Notes: generated by a model not told the origin, from the sequence alone. Counted from the first letter of the stretch, positions 1-7,503 are shown. The stretch: 11,284 nucleotides of DNA from Acidobacteriota bacterium (GCA_021781075.1 JAJXXN010000188.1:1-11284); one strand, 5' to 3'. Numbers and translations: made by a program.

Positions 1-2374
1 AAACCGGAATCTCCTTTTCGTCCTCGGCGGCCAGGGCGGCGTCAGATTTTGGCCAGCTTTGGCGCAGAACAGGGCCGGATTCGCCTAGCTCCTCCCACAG
101 TTCCGCGGAGAGAAATGGGGCAAAGGGAGCGAGCAGGAGAACCAGCGTCCGCATAATCTCAGCTATGACCGCAGGATTAACTTCTCCTGAAGCCATTGAA
201 GCATCAGCGGACACTATCATATTCACCAATTCCATGATGGCGGCAATGCAGGTGTTGAAGTGCCAACGGCCTTCAAAGTCCTGCGTTATCTTCGCGATGG
301 TCTGGTGCAACTTGCGTAGCAATTTTGATTCGGCTTCTGGCAGTACATTTTGAGGATCAGAATGCAGCACTATATGAACCGGTGTTTCATTTCTTACACT
401 CTGCACTATTGGTGCATATTTTGTGACCAGCCGCCAAACGCGCCCAAGGAAGCGGCTGACACCGGCGACGCCATCCTCCTGCCAGTCAAGGTCGCGGTCG
501 GGCGGCGCGGCGAAGAGCGCGTACATCCTGGTCGCGTCGGCTCCATAGCGGGCGACCATGTCATCGGGCGAAACCACGTTCCCCTTCGATTTGGACATCT
601 TCGCGCCGTCCTTGATCACCATGCCCTGCGTGAAGAGGCGCGTTGCCGGCTCGTTGTTCTTGATGAGGCCAAGGTCGCGCATCACCTTGGTCCAGAAGCG
701 CGAATAAATCAAATGCAGAATCGCGTGCTCCACGCCGCCGATGTACTGGTCGATTGGGAACCAGTACTGCGCCGTCGCGGGGTCAAAGGGTTGCTGCGAA
801 TTTTTCGCGCTGGTGTAGCGATAGAAATACCAGCTCGAATCAACAAAGGTGTCCATGGTGTCGGTTTCGCGCCGCGCCTTGCCGCCGCACTTGGGGCATT
901 TTGTGTTCACGAAGCCAGGAACGCGGCTGAGCGGGGAGCCTCCCTGCTGTGTGATTTCAATTTTCTCGGGCAACAGGACCGGCAACTGATTGTCCGGGAC
1001 CGGGATGGGCTCATCACCACAGCCTGATTCGCAGTACACCATGGGGATGGGCGTACCCCAGTAGCGCTGGCGGCTGACGCCCCAATCTTTCAGGCGGTAA
1101 GTGACTTTTGCCTCGCCAAAATTTTTCGCCGCGGCAATCTCCTGCAGCTTCTTCTGCGCGGCCTCACAGCTCAACCCCGAAAATTCGCCGGAGTTGACAA
1201 GCACGCCTTCCTCCGAGCAAAACGGCAGTGCCAGGCTCTCTTCACTTGTTTCCTTTGGCGCAATGACCTGCCGGGTTTCAATCCCGTACTTGGTGGCGAA
1301 CTCGTAGTCACGTTCATCGTGCGCGGGGACGCTCATGATGGCGCCGGTGCCGTAATCCATCAGGATGTAATTGGCAACCCAGATGGGGACTTTTTCTCCG
1401 TTGTAAGGGTTGACGGCAAACTTCCCCGTCGCCACCCCGTGTTTATCAATCGCGCCCACGTCGCCCGATTCGCGCGCCTTCTTCTGCTCTTCCAGCAGCG
1501 CGTCCACTTGAGCCTTGAGCGCCGCATCGTGGCCGCAAAACTCAATGACCAGCGGATGCTCGGGTGCAAGTTGCACGCTGGTAGCACCGAAGATCGTATC
1601 CACCCGCGTGGTAAAGACGCGTATCTTTGTCGCCGCCCCGCCATCGAGCGTGAAATCAACCTCCGTGCCCTCGCTCCTGCCAATCCAGTTTCGCTGCATG
1701 GTGCGGACTTTTTCGGGCCAGCCATCGAGTTGGTCGAGTCCCTCAAGCAGTTCCTCGGCATAAGCGGTGATGCGGAAGAACCACTGGACCAGGTCGCGCT
1801 GCTCGACGAGGACCTCTTCGTGACGCCAGCAGCAGCCGTTGACCACCTGCTCATTGGCAAGGACAGTTGCGCACTCGCGGCACCAATTGACCTTGCTCTT
1901 TTTGCGGTACGCCAGGCCCCGCTCGTACATGCGCAAAAAGAACCACTGGTTCCAACGGTAGTACTCCGGCAGGCAGGTGGCTACTTCGTTCGCCCAATCG
2001 TAGGCGAGGCCGGCGCGCTCCATCTGCCGCTTCATGGCGGCAATGTTGGAGAGCGTCCACTCGCGCGGCGGGGTGTTGTTTTTGAGCGCGGCATTTTCCG
2101 CGGGGAGGCCGAAAGCATCCCAGCCCATGGGGTGGAGTACGTTGTAACCCTTCATCCACATGGAACGCGCCAAAGCGTCGCCAATCGAATAGTTGCGGAC
2201 GTGGCCCATGTGCAACTGCCCGCTCGGGTACGGCAGCATCTCGATTACGTAGTATTTCGGTTTGCCGCAATCGGGTGGTTCAGCGGCATAAATATTCGGG
2301 TCAGCCGCCCATTTTGCCTGCCACTTTGGCTCAATCACCGCAGGGTCGTATCGGAGTTCTTTTTCTTCAGACAT
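1..2374 (-). CDS. leuS: Leucyl-tRNA synthetase (LeuRS), 3' end cut by the window edge
   Basis: Class I aminoacyl-tRNA synthetase that charges tRNA-Leu with leucine in the cytoplasm. About 791 codons are open without a stop from the ATG at 2374 to the left edge; bacterial LeuRS is usually 800-870 residues, so only the C-terminal end is missing. Visible motifs in order: the HIGH signature as HMGH (residues 55-58, in a PYPSGQLHMGH context); the CP1 editing domain with a threonine-rich motif at 255-260 and later GTGAIMSVPAHDERD; the YRLKDWGVSRQRYWG stretch; cysteine pairs in YCESGC and CPKC that fit the zinc knuckle; YIGGVEHAILHL; and KMSKSKGN (592-599). The editing motif reads TTRVDT where the family usually has TTRPDT. 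I chose the start because MSEEKELRYDPAVIEPKWQ is a typical LeuRS N-terminus. No clear Shine-Dalgarno precedes it, and the leader carries a terminator-like hairpin. Identity is very secure. Confidence 0.97.
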   Translation of the reverse strand, partial: MSEEKELRYDPAVIEPKWQAKWAADPNIYAAEPPDCGKPKYYVIEMLPYPSGQLHMGHVRNYSIGDALARSMWMKGYNVLHPMGWDAFGLPAENAALKNNTPPREWTLSNIAAMKRQMERAGLAYDWANEVATCLPEYYRWNQWFFLRMYERGLAYRKKSKVNWCRECATVLANEQVVNGCCWRHEEVLVEQRDLVQWFFRITAYAEELLEGLDQLDGWPEKVRTMQRNWIGRSEGTEVDFTLDGGAATKIRVFTTRVDTIFGATSVQLAPEHPLVIEFCGHDAALKAQVDALLEEQKKARESGDVGAIDKHGVATGKFAVNPYNGEKVPIWVANYILMDYGTGAIMSVPAHDERDYEFATKYGIETRQVIAPKETSEESLALPFCSEEGVLVNSGEFSGLSCEAAQKKLQEIAAAKNFGEAKVTYRLKDWGVSRQRYWGTPIPMVYCESGCGDEPIPVPDNQLPVLLPEKIEITQQGGSPLSRVPGFVNTKCPKCGGKARRETDTMDTFVDSSWYFYRYTSAKNSQQPFDPATAQYWFPIDQYIGGVEHAILHLIYSRFWTKVMRDLGLIKNNEPATRLFTQGMVIKDGAKMSKSKGNVVSPDDMVARYGADATRMYALFAAPPDRDLDWQEDGVAGVSRFLGRVWRLVTKYAPIVQSVRNETPVHIVLHSDPQNVLPEAESKLLRKLHQTIAKITQDFEGRWHFNTCIAAIMELVNMIVSADASMASGEVNPAVIAEIMRTLVLLLAPFAPFLSAELWEELGESGPVLRQSWPKSDAALAAEDEKEIPV

Positions 2375-2410
2375 AGCAGTAATAGTTTAAACGGGTGCAT
2401 GATGAAGGAC

Positions 2411-2447
2411 AAAAATGCCCATCCGGCAGCCCGCAGGATGGGCATTT
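2411..2447 (-). terminator. Terminator-like hairpin in the leuS leader
   Basis: Perfect 12-bp inverted repeat (AAATGCCCATCC at 2413-2424, GGATGGGCATTT at 2436-2447) around an 11-nt loop. Read on the minus strand, the stem runs into TTTTT (2415-2411), the form of a rho-independent terminator pointing toward leuS, whose start is 37 nt further on. On the plus strand there is no T-tract. It could be an attenuator controlling leuS, or the end of a short upstream transcript. The structure is plain; its function is inferred. Confidence 0.55.
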
Positions 2448-2453
2448 GCAACC

Positions 2454-2477
2454 ATTTGCCTTGGAGGGCAAATTTTT
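2454..2477 (+). terminator. Second terminator-like hairpin, opposite orientation
   Basis: Perfect 7-bp inverted repeat (ATTTGCC at 2454-2460, GGCAAAT at 2467-2473) with a 6-nt loop. On the plus strand it continues into TTTTT (2473-2477), so it points toward the gene at 2528. The stem has only three GC pairs, so it would be a weak terminator. It lies 6 bp from the stronger minus-directed hairpin. Confidence 0.35.
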
Positions 2478-2527
2478 ACCTGTTGTTAGCAATCTTCTGT
2501 GGCATCAGATGCGAATCTGAATGCACA

Positions 2528-3436
2528 ATGCGACTTGTTTTGTGTTTTGCGGCCTTCGTGTCTTTATTTGTATTGAGTCAAACCACCAACGCCCAGGAAT
2601 ACTCCGCCATCAGTTATATGCGGATAGCGGCCCAGGTGGCGCGCAACCTGGATCGCCCCACCCTGGACGACTATTATGGCTGGACGATCAGTGCGGGCAG
2701 TTGGCATGAATCCCTCAATGACGCGCTGTTTGGCCCTTTTCTTGCCGCGCAGGAGGAATCTCCCACCCACACGATGAGCTGCATCATCAAGCAGTTCACA
2801 AATAATGACGTGGTTTGCGTCTACTTTAACGGGCAAAGCGCCTATGGTTATGCGGCGCTGAAAGCCGACGTCGGCCATCATTTCACGGTGGATGAGGTGA
2901 AGGGCGCCTACAAGCCGATGAGCGCGGATTTGCTGGAAAAGCACGAGGGCACTGCCGCAACCGGGGGCGACAAGAACAACGGGGAGGGCGCCTCGCCGTT
3001 GCAGGATGCGGATGCGGTGCGCGCGGCCGCGGCCATCGCCTACAATCTGCAACACGATTCACTGGATTACTTCAACGGGTTCATCCTCCACAACGATGCG
3101 TGGCACAATGCGCTGCAAGACAGCCTCTTTGGGGCATTTCTTGCGGCACAGGATGAAAAGCCGGGGCGTCAGTTGGTGTGTGTGATGTCGGAACTCTACA
3201 ACGATGCCACATGCGTTTATTTTCAGGATTGGGATGCGTATGGGTATGTGTCGCTGAAGGTTGACTCCGGCCACAAATACACCGTGGAGGAGGTCAAAGC
3301 TGCGTACAGGGCGGTGACACCCGCGCTTCGTCAATTCCCAGCCGGGAAAGGGAAAATCAAAATCATCGAGGGGCAGTACGAACTGGACAATAAAACCATG
3401 ATCCCGGCGGACATCATCACGGAAGGCGCATCCTGA
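2528..3436 (+). CDS. Secreted protein of unknown function, two tandem copies of one domain
   Basis: 302-residue product that I do not recognise. The ATG at 2528 is preferred because it begins a clear signal peptide (MRLVLCFAAFVSLFVLSQ, then TTNA|QEYS, cleavage near residue 22). Upstream in-frame starts would bury that signal, and no good Shine-Dalgarno marks any start. The mature protein holds two similar segments, about residues 32-136 and 164-268, joined by a Gly/Asn-rich linker. By eye they are about 45% identical. Shared landmarks are NL...LD....G, a WH..L.D.LFG.FLAAQ.E.P block, a pair of cysteines 11-12 residues apart (85/97 and 218/229), CVYF, AYGY..LK.D.GH and TV.EVK.AY. The paired cysteines suggest one disulfide per domain in an exported protein. 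It is divergent from leuS and convergent with the membrane-protein gene to its right. Coding is supported by the signal peptide and the repeat; function is unknown. Confidence 0.85.
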   Translation: MRLVLCFAAFVSLFVLSQTTNAQEYSAISYMRIAAQVARNLDRPTLDDYYGWTISAGSWHESLNDALFGPFLAAQEESPTHTMSCIIKQFTNNDVVCVYFNGQSAYGYAALKADVGHHFTVDEVKGAYKPMSADLLEKHEGTAATGGDKNNGEGASPLQDADAVRAAAAIAYNLQHDSLDYFNGFILHNDAWHNALQDSLFGAFLAAQDEKPGRQLVCVMSELYNDATCVYFQDWDAYGYVSLKVDSGHKYTVEEVKAAYRAVTPALRQFPAGKGKIKIIEGQYELDNKTMIPADIITEGAS

Positions 3437-3509
3437 AAACTGGTGCACAGGTGCATCCCGGCCTGCTCCGGCGTCTTACATTACGTGCATGCGCCGCACT
3501 GTTGATAAA

Positions 3510-3854
3510 TTATTTGTCCACATAGCCCATGGACGCCAATTGATGCTGAAACAGGAAAAAAGTGGCGCCGCCGAGCACGGCCAGTGTAGCAACCACCAGC
3601 CAGCCCTTGGCGCTCAATTTCCCCGGCGCCTTGAGCAGAAACGTATTATTCGTTGTCATGCTTGGAAAGATGAACGCCAGAATCCCCAATAAAACCAACG
3701 GTGGCGAGATGAATGCAAACTGCCCGGCGAAGGAAATCTCCTGCGCATGCTCCTGCGCTTCTTTGAGCGGTATAAAGATCGAAAAGTAGCCGGCCAGCAA
3801 TCCCATCACAAAAATCAACACGCCCTGCAACCGCGAGCCTTCAGGTAAACTCAT
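3510..3854 (-). CDS. Small three-helix membrane protein, unknown function
   Basis: 114-residue hydrophobic protein with three predicted membrane segments at about residues 10-30, 45-65 and 83-103. A short charged loop (KEAQEHAQE) follows the first helix, and a Thr/Asn/Lys-rich loop lies between the second and third. I do not recognise the family. Two ATGs are possible, at 3860 and 3854. The AAGGA Shine-Dalgarno at 3863-3867 is only 2 nt from the first but 8 nt from the second, so 3854 is the better start (MSLPEGSRLQ). The gene lies 75 bp downstream of nfo on the same strand and may be cotranscribed with it, although nothing links the functions. It is convergent with the duplicated-domain gene, with 73 bp between the stops and no strong terminator visible there. 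Confidence 0.8.
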   Translation of the reverse strand: MSLPEGSRLQGVLIFVMGLLAGYFSIFIPLKEAQEHAQEISFAGQFAFISPPLVLLGILAFIFPSMTTNNTFLLKAPGKLSAKGWLVVATLAVLGGATFFLFQHQLASMGYVDK

Positions 3855-3862
3855 CTGCATTT

Positions 3863-3867
3863 TCCTT
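3863..3867 (-). promoter_or_regulatory. Shine-Dalgarno AAGGA that decides the start at 3854
   Basis: AAGGA on the minus strand has 8-nt spacing to the ATG at 3854 and only 2-nt spacing to the ATG at 3860. The spacing favours the shorter protein. Confidence 0.6.
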
Positions 3868-3929
3868 TCGTGACCTTGATTCTATTCAAACCGGGTTGAA
3901 TTGGCGACCACAAAATCCGGCATCTTCTC

Positions 3930-4790
3930 TTACTTCACCAACGCCCACAGCGCCCTCACATTTTTGATTTCATCGTCGGGCGAGTCGACCGGCGTCTCGG
4001 CTACGAAGGCGGAGTGCGCAAAGCGTTTGTCATTGAGCAACCGACGGAAGGGTTCCAGGCCCATGGTGCCTTCTCCAATGTGCTCATGGCGGTCAAGCTT
4101 TGAGCCGCGCGCGGCTTTTGCGTCGTTGCAGTGCCACACTTTGACGGCTTCAAAGGTGACGGTGGTGGCAATTTGTTTCATGGTCTCCTCGTAGCCATCG
4201 GGAGTAACAAGGTCGTACCCCGCTACGTGTGTGTGGCATGTGTCAAGGCAGACACCCATCGGGGCGACCGGCCTCAAACGCGCCACCAGTTCTGCAACCT
4301 GATCAAAGCTGCCGCCGAGGCTGAACTCCGCGCCAGCCGTGTTCTCAATCAAGATTTCAAAGCCGGTTCCCTGCCACGACAGGCCGTCAATGGCACGCTC
4401 GATGGAATCCGCCGCGCGCGTCAGCCCCTCCTCGCGCGTCAGGCCCTTCCAGGAGCCGGGATGGAGAACGAGCGCCTCGGAACCATACGCAAGAGCACGT
4501 TCAATTTCTCCGCGAAACGCCGCCACGCTCTTCTCGCGAATCTCATCCGATTGCGCACAGACGTTGACCAGGTAACTGGTGTGAATCACCAGCGGGCCGA
4601 CGTCGTGCTTCTTGCGCAGCTCGCGCATGCGTTCCGCCTGCTCGGGCTTTACCTTCGGCGCCCGCCACATGCGGGGGCTCGATGAAAAAATCTGAAATGT
4701 GTTGGCGCCAATCTCCACCGCGCGCTCGACGGCATTGGACGCGCCGCCCGTGGTTCCAAGATGAATCCCTATTCTCTTTTTCGCACTCAT
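3930..4790 (-). CDS. nfo: Endonuclease IV (apurinic/apyrimidinic endonuclease)
   Basis: Cytoplasmic DNA-repair enzyme of the TIM-barrel AP-endonuclease family 2. It cuts the backbone 5' of abasic sites and removes 3' blocking groups in base excision repair, using a trinuclear zinc centre. All nine zinc ligands known from E. coli Nfo have counterparts here: H70, H110, E149, D183, H186, H220, D233, H235 and E265, in VIHTSYLVN, VLHPGS, IENTAG, CLDTCHTHVAGYD, WHCND, KLDRHEHIGEG and VAETP. The length of 286 residues matches the family. The ATG at 4790 is preceded by TGGAGG with 8-nt spacing to the last G. The gene is divergent from the coiled-coil gene at 4913, and a small membrane-protein gene follows on the same strand. 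Nothing looks broken or truncated. Confidence 0.96.
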   Translation of the reverse strand: MSAKKRIGIHLGTTGGASNAVERAVEIGANTFQIFSSSPRMWRAPKVKPEQAERMRELRKKHDVGPLVIHTSYLVNVCAQSDEIREKSVAAFRGEIERALAYGSEALVLHPGSWKGLTREEGLTRAADSIERAIDGLSWQGTGFEILIENTAGAEFSLGGSFDQVAELVARLRPVAPMGVCLDTCHTHVAGYDLVTPDGYEETMKQIATTVTFEAVKVWHCNDAKAARGSKLDRHEHIGEGTMGLEPFRRLLNDKRFAHSAFVAETPVDSPDDEIKNVRALWALVK

Positions 4791-4912
4791 GCTGACGGCC
4801 TCCAGTCACGCATTGCCACTGTCCTATTTTCGTACATTCGCCCCCCTTCCATTACCCGCGAATCGAAGCCCGTAATCATGCGCTTTTCACATCCTGGCGC
4901 TATGCTCATTTC

Positions 4913-5191
4913 ATGGATGAACCCTTAAGCGCGCTTTCAAACCTTCTCACCAATCTTGTGCTGCCCACCCTGCGCACTGTGCAGAACAATCAGACCCGGC
5001 AATTCAATGAAAATGAGGCGCTCAACGCTGCCATCACCGAGTTGCGCAATTACATCAACCAGCATTTCAATCAGATTCAATCGCAGCTTGAAAAATATCT
5101 TGAGCAACTGCGCGCCATTGACGATGCGCTGCTGATATTGAAACTTGAACTTGCCGCGGTTTCGCAAAAAAAACGAAATCTTATTCACTAG
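4913..5191 (+). CDS. Short coiled-coil protein, unknown function
   Basis: 92-residue product with no signal peptide or membrane segment. From about residue 25 to 85 it is rich in Gln, Asn, Glu and Leu with heptad-like spacing (AITELRNYINQHFNQIQSQ, LEKYLEQLRAIDDALLIL), so a helical coiled coil is likely. It ends in a basic KKRN tail. I do not recognise a family. Codon use resembles that of the neighbours, but there is no strong Shine-Dalgarno before the ATG. The stop is 47 bp before nagA on the same strand, so it may be the first gene of a coiled-coil/nagA/ccdC-like operon. It could also be a spurious reading frame; the heptad pattern and the lack of any other gene here argue for it. Confidence 0.6.
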   Translation: MDEPLSALSNLLTNLVLPTLRTVQNNQTRQFNENEALNAAITELRNYINQHFNQIQSQLEKYLEQLRAIDDALLILKLELAAVSQKKRNLIH

Positions 5192-5238
5192 TTTGAGCGC
5201 AACCCTCCAAGCCGCTCATTTTCTGCGATAATGACTCC

Positions 5239-6396
5239 ATGCGAAAGCTGATGACCGCCGAACGGCTTTGGACAGGAGCCCGGTTTATTGACAAGCCGGC
5301 TGTACTGATTGAAGACCACCACATTCAAAGCATCACAAGTCTTCTGGAAGCGTCGGCTCCAGCCGCCGATGAGCACCTGGACCACGCCGGCTGCACCATT
5401 TCGCCCGCATTTTTTGATGTGCATATCCACGGCGCGGCAAACCACGATGTGATGGAGGCAACTCCCGAGGCGCTGGCAGCAATCGGGAAATTTCTCGCCC
5501 AGCGCGGAACCGGCAGTTATTTTGCCACCACCGTCACTGCCCCAATGGATGCGACCTTGCGCGCACTCGAGGGACTGGCAAAACTGCTCAGCCGCAACTC
5601 AGAACCAGCCGCCGAAGCGCGCCCCCTCGGGATCCACCTGGAGGGGCCGTTTCTATCGCACGCGCGCCGTGGCGTGCATCCACCGGAGCATCTGCAGGAG
5701 CCGAACATTGCACTGTTTGACAGGATGTTTGAGGCCGCCGGTGGGCATGTAAAGTTGATTACGCTTGCGCCGGAGTTGCCGGGCGCAGTCGAGTTTGCAA
5801 GGCACGTCATCGCCAAAGGCGTCCGGGTCTCAATTGGCCACTCGGACGCAACAGCCGCGGAGGCCGCGCCAGTGATTGCCGCGGGGGCAGTGAGCGCGAC
5901 GCATGCCTTCAACGCCATGCGGCCGCTCAACCACCGCGAGCCGAGCATTCTTTCCACTGTGCTGTCCTGCGATTCTCTCTTCGCTGAATTGATCTGCGAC
6001 GGCGTCCATGTGGCGCCGGAGATTGTGCGGATATGGTGGCGGATGAAGGGGGCAAAACGCGGAATTTTGATTACAGACGCCATCAGCGCGACGGGGATGC
6101 CGAACGGGATGTACAAGCTGGGCGGATTCGACGTACACGTGGCCGATGGCGTTGCGACCGCCAACGGCGTGCTCGCCGGCAGCGTGCTCACGCTCGACCG
6201 CGCACTCGAAAATTTTCTTCAGTTCACAGGCGCGGAGTTGGACGACGCCCTGAAAATGCTGACCGCCAATCCGGCGGCCATGGCCGGGATGGAAGAAAAA
6301 ACAGCGCGGCTGGCCACAGGCAGTCCAGCCAATCTGGTCGTTGTTAATCCGCATGGTAAACGAATCGCGGGGATGCAGAACGGCATCAAATTATAA
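5239..6396 (+). CDS. nagA: N-acetylglucosamine-6-phosphate deacetylase
   Basis: Amidohydrolase-superfamily TIM-barrel enzyme. It removes acetate from N-acetylglucosamine 6-phosphate to give glucosamine 6-phosphate, the committed step of amino-sugar and cell-wall recycling. The 385-residue length is typical. Visible motifs: DVHIHG (HxH at 62/64), GIHLEGPFLS (metal ligand E135), SIGHSDA (H201), THAFNAM (H222), CDGVH, LITDAISATGMPNG (catalytic D280), and GVLAGSVLTLDRAL near the C-terminus. These correspond to E131, H195, H216 and D273 of E. coli NagA. The start is not firmly fixed: neither the ATG at 5239 nor the in-frame ATG at 5251 has a good Shine-Dalgarno. The ccdC-like gene starts 18 bp after the stop. 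No nagB (deaminase) is visible, but a candidate N-acetylhexosamine kinase lies about 1.1 kb away on the opposite strand. Confidence 0.95.
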   Translation: MRKLMTAERLWTGARFIDKPAVLIEDHHIQSITSLLEASAPAADEHLDHAGCTISPAFFDVHIHGAANHDVMEATPEALAAIGKFLAQRGTGSYFATTVTAPMDATLRALEGLAKLLSRNSEPAAEARPLGIHLEGPFLSHARRGVHPPEHLQEPNIALFDRMFEAAGGHVKLITLAPELPGAVEFARHVIAKGVRVSIGHSDATAAEAAPVIAAGAVSATHAFNAMRPLNHREPSILSTVLSCDSLFAELICDGVHVAPEIVRIWWRMKGAKRGILITDAISATGMPNGMYKLGGFDVHVADGVATANGVLAGSVLTLDRALENFLQFTGAELDDALKMLTANPAAMAGMEEKTARLATGSPANLVVVNPHGKRIAGMQNGIKL

Positions 6397-6402
6397 TAAG
6401 AA

Positions 6403-6408
6403 GAGGGG
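6403..6408 (+). promoter_or_regulatory. Shine-Dalgarno GAGGGG that favours the TTG start at 6415
   Basis: GAGGGG ends directly against an in-frame TTG at 6409 but stands 6 nt from the next in-frame TTG at 6415. Normal spacing therefore favours 6415. Confidence 0.5.
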
Positions 6409-6414
6409 TTGAAG

Positions 6415-6906
6415 TTGCCGCATATCTCACCAGTCCTTGCCGTTATTGCCTCCATCTTTGGCGCCATGGGCGTGCTGGTCTGGCGCGTACGCGAGGGGCG
6501 CTCCGCGGTCACGCTGCGCAAGATCGTGATTCCGCCTCTGGGCATGAGCACGGGGTTTTGCATGTTCATTGTGCCGACTTTCCGTTTTCCGGTGCTTTGG
6601 TCACTTGTGGCTTTTCTAATTGGCGCGCTCTTACTGGCCTACCCGCTTATCCTCACCTCAAAGCTCATCCGCGTCGGTGACACGGTCATGGTCCAGCGCC
6701 ACAGCGCATTCTTCTTCGTCGTCATAGCGCTTGCCGCTGTGCGCATCTTCGCGCGAAGCTATTTTGACCAGTTCCTCACCATCCCGCAGACAGGCGGGCT
6801 TTTCTTTGTCCTTGCATTTGGAATGATTCTCCGCTGGAGACTCAGCATGTTATTCGATTACCGCAACATAATGCGCCAGCCCGCATTCGATTCAGCTCAG
6901 GATTAA
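6415..6906 (+). CDS. CcdC-family (DUF1453) membrane protein
   Basis: 163-residue integral membrane protein resembling the CcdC/DUF1453 family, named after a Bacillus subtilis protein encoded beside cytochrome c biogenesis genes; its biochemical role is not settled. Hydrophobic segments lie at about residues 4-23, 38-54, 58-80, 98-114 and 127-146. The family-like blocks are the PPLGMSTGFCMFIVPTFR stretch (40-57), LLAYPLILTSKL, VGDTVMVQRHSAFFF, and an arginine after the fourth segment (AAVRIFARSY). Start codons are TTG: 6415 has GAGGGG at ideal distance, while an in-frame TTG at 6409 abuts it. An internal ATG at 6466 would lose part of the first helix. It follows nagA by 18 bp and is probably cotranscribed. 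No ccdA, thioredoxin or cytochrome c gene is nearby, so a cytochrome role cannot be inferred from context. Confidence 0.75.
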   Translation: MPHISPVLAVIASIFGAMGVLVWRVREGRSAVTLRKIVIPPLGMSTGFCMFIVPTFRFPVLWSLVAFLIGALLLAYPLILTSKLIRVGDTVMVQRHSAFFFVVIALAAVRIFARSYFDQFLTIPQTGGLFFVLAFGMILRWRLSMLFDYRNIMRQPAFDSAQD

Positions 6907-7503
6907 TGGTTGCGCCAATTAGTCTTCATTGATTCCTGCTTCTTGCGCAGACCGCGGAAGTACGCCAAAGCTGCAATTTTTATATCGTTAAGTGCAGAAC
7001 CTTCAAAAAGTGAATTACTGCCCGCATCCTATTTCAAAAACGGCAACTTGGCTTTCACTGCCCGGTGGCTGGCAAGCATCTCAGGCACCGTGTTGTACAT
7101 CAAATCCACGCTGAGTCAAGCCAACAACATAGGCAAGAAATAAATCTTCAAATTCTTCACCGTACGGAACGCTTGGAAAAGCCCCCAGTCACGATCTTGC
7201 GTTGACCATGCAAATCGTCCTATCTTGCTTTTTTATCCTTGGGGCTTCTGGCCTTCACTCTTTTGAAATTAATGGTCCCTGCTGATCTACCTGGGCGATT
7301 CTTGCACGCTTAAATCAAGATAGGCAGGTTCATGATTCTGATTACGGAGTTTACGTGCTCCGGAGTGAGCCCCAGTTAGGAACCCAATTCCTCAGGCTCC
7401 GTTGCAGAACTACCAACGAAATAGGTATTTGTCGCCATGCGGTGAATGTAGCGCAAATTCCATTTTCCAGCGATCGCTTTTATCGCCGCTACTCTGCTTT
7501 GCA
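6907..7503. other. About 600 bp without a convincing gene
   Basis: AT-richer than its surroundings and bounded by the 3' ends of two convergent genes (ccdC-like and the kinase). The reading frames here are short and show no recognisable domain. On the minus strand, two frame-linked pieces separated by one in-frame TGA (7116-7118) run from about 7232 to 7029. The second, VDLMYNTVPEMLASHRAVKA onward, has GC-rich third positions and may be the tail of a decayed gene. A weak hairpin (CGGAG, 8-nt loop, CTCCG) lies near 7345-7362. I see no tRNA, insertion sequence or good terminator. Confidence 0.5.

Noticed and set aside
350..1027. 225-codon plus-strand frame
   Set aside because: It is antisense to the LeuRS catalytic and KMSKS region and has no recognisable domain.
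1319..2527. Very long plus-strand reading frame antisense to leuS, running in frame into the gene at 2528
   Set aside because: The minus strand here encodes a complete run of LeuRS motifs. The plus frame is open only because of codon bias, and the true gene begins at the signal peptide at 2528.
2375..2527. T-box riboswitch upstream of leuS
   Set aside because: Only hairpins with T-tracts are present. The conserved T-box AGGGTGGNACCGCG sequence is absent and the leader is too short.
5195..5221. GAGCG...CGCTC inverted repeat between the coiled-coil gene and nagA
   Set aside because: The stem is only 5 bp with a long loop and a broken T-tract, too weak to call a terminator.
6910..7143. 77-codon plus-strand frame starting at TTG
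   Set aside because: It has no ribosome site, no domain and unlike codon use; the opposite strand looks slightly more coding-like.
7469..7478. AGCGATCGCT palindrome containing the HIP1-type octamer GCGATCGC
   Set aside because: I noticed only this copy, and no other feature suggests a cyanobacterium. It is probably chance.
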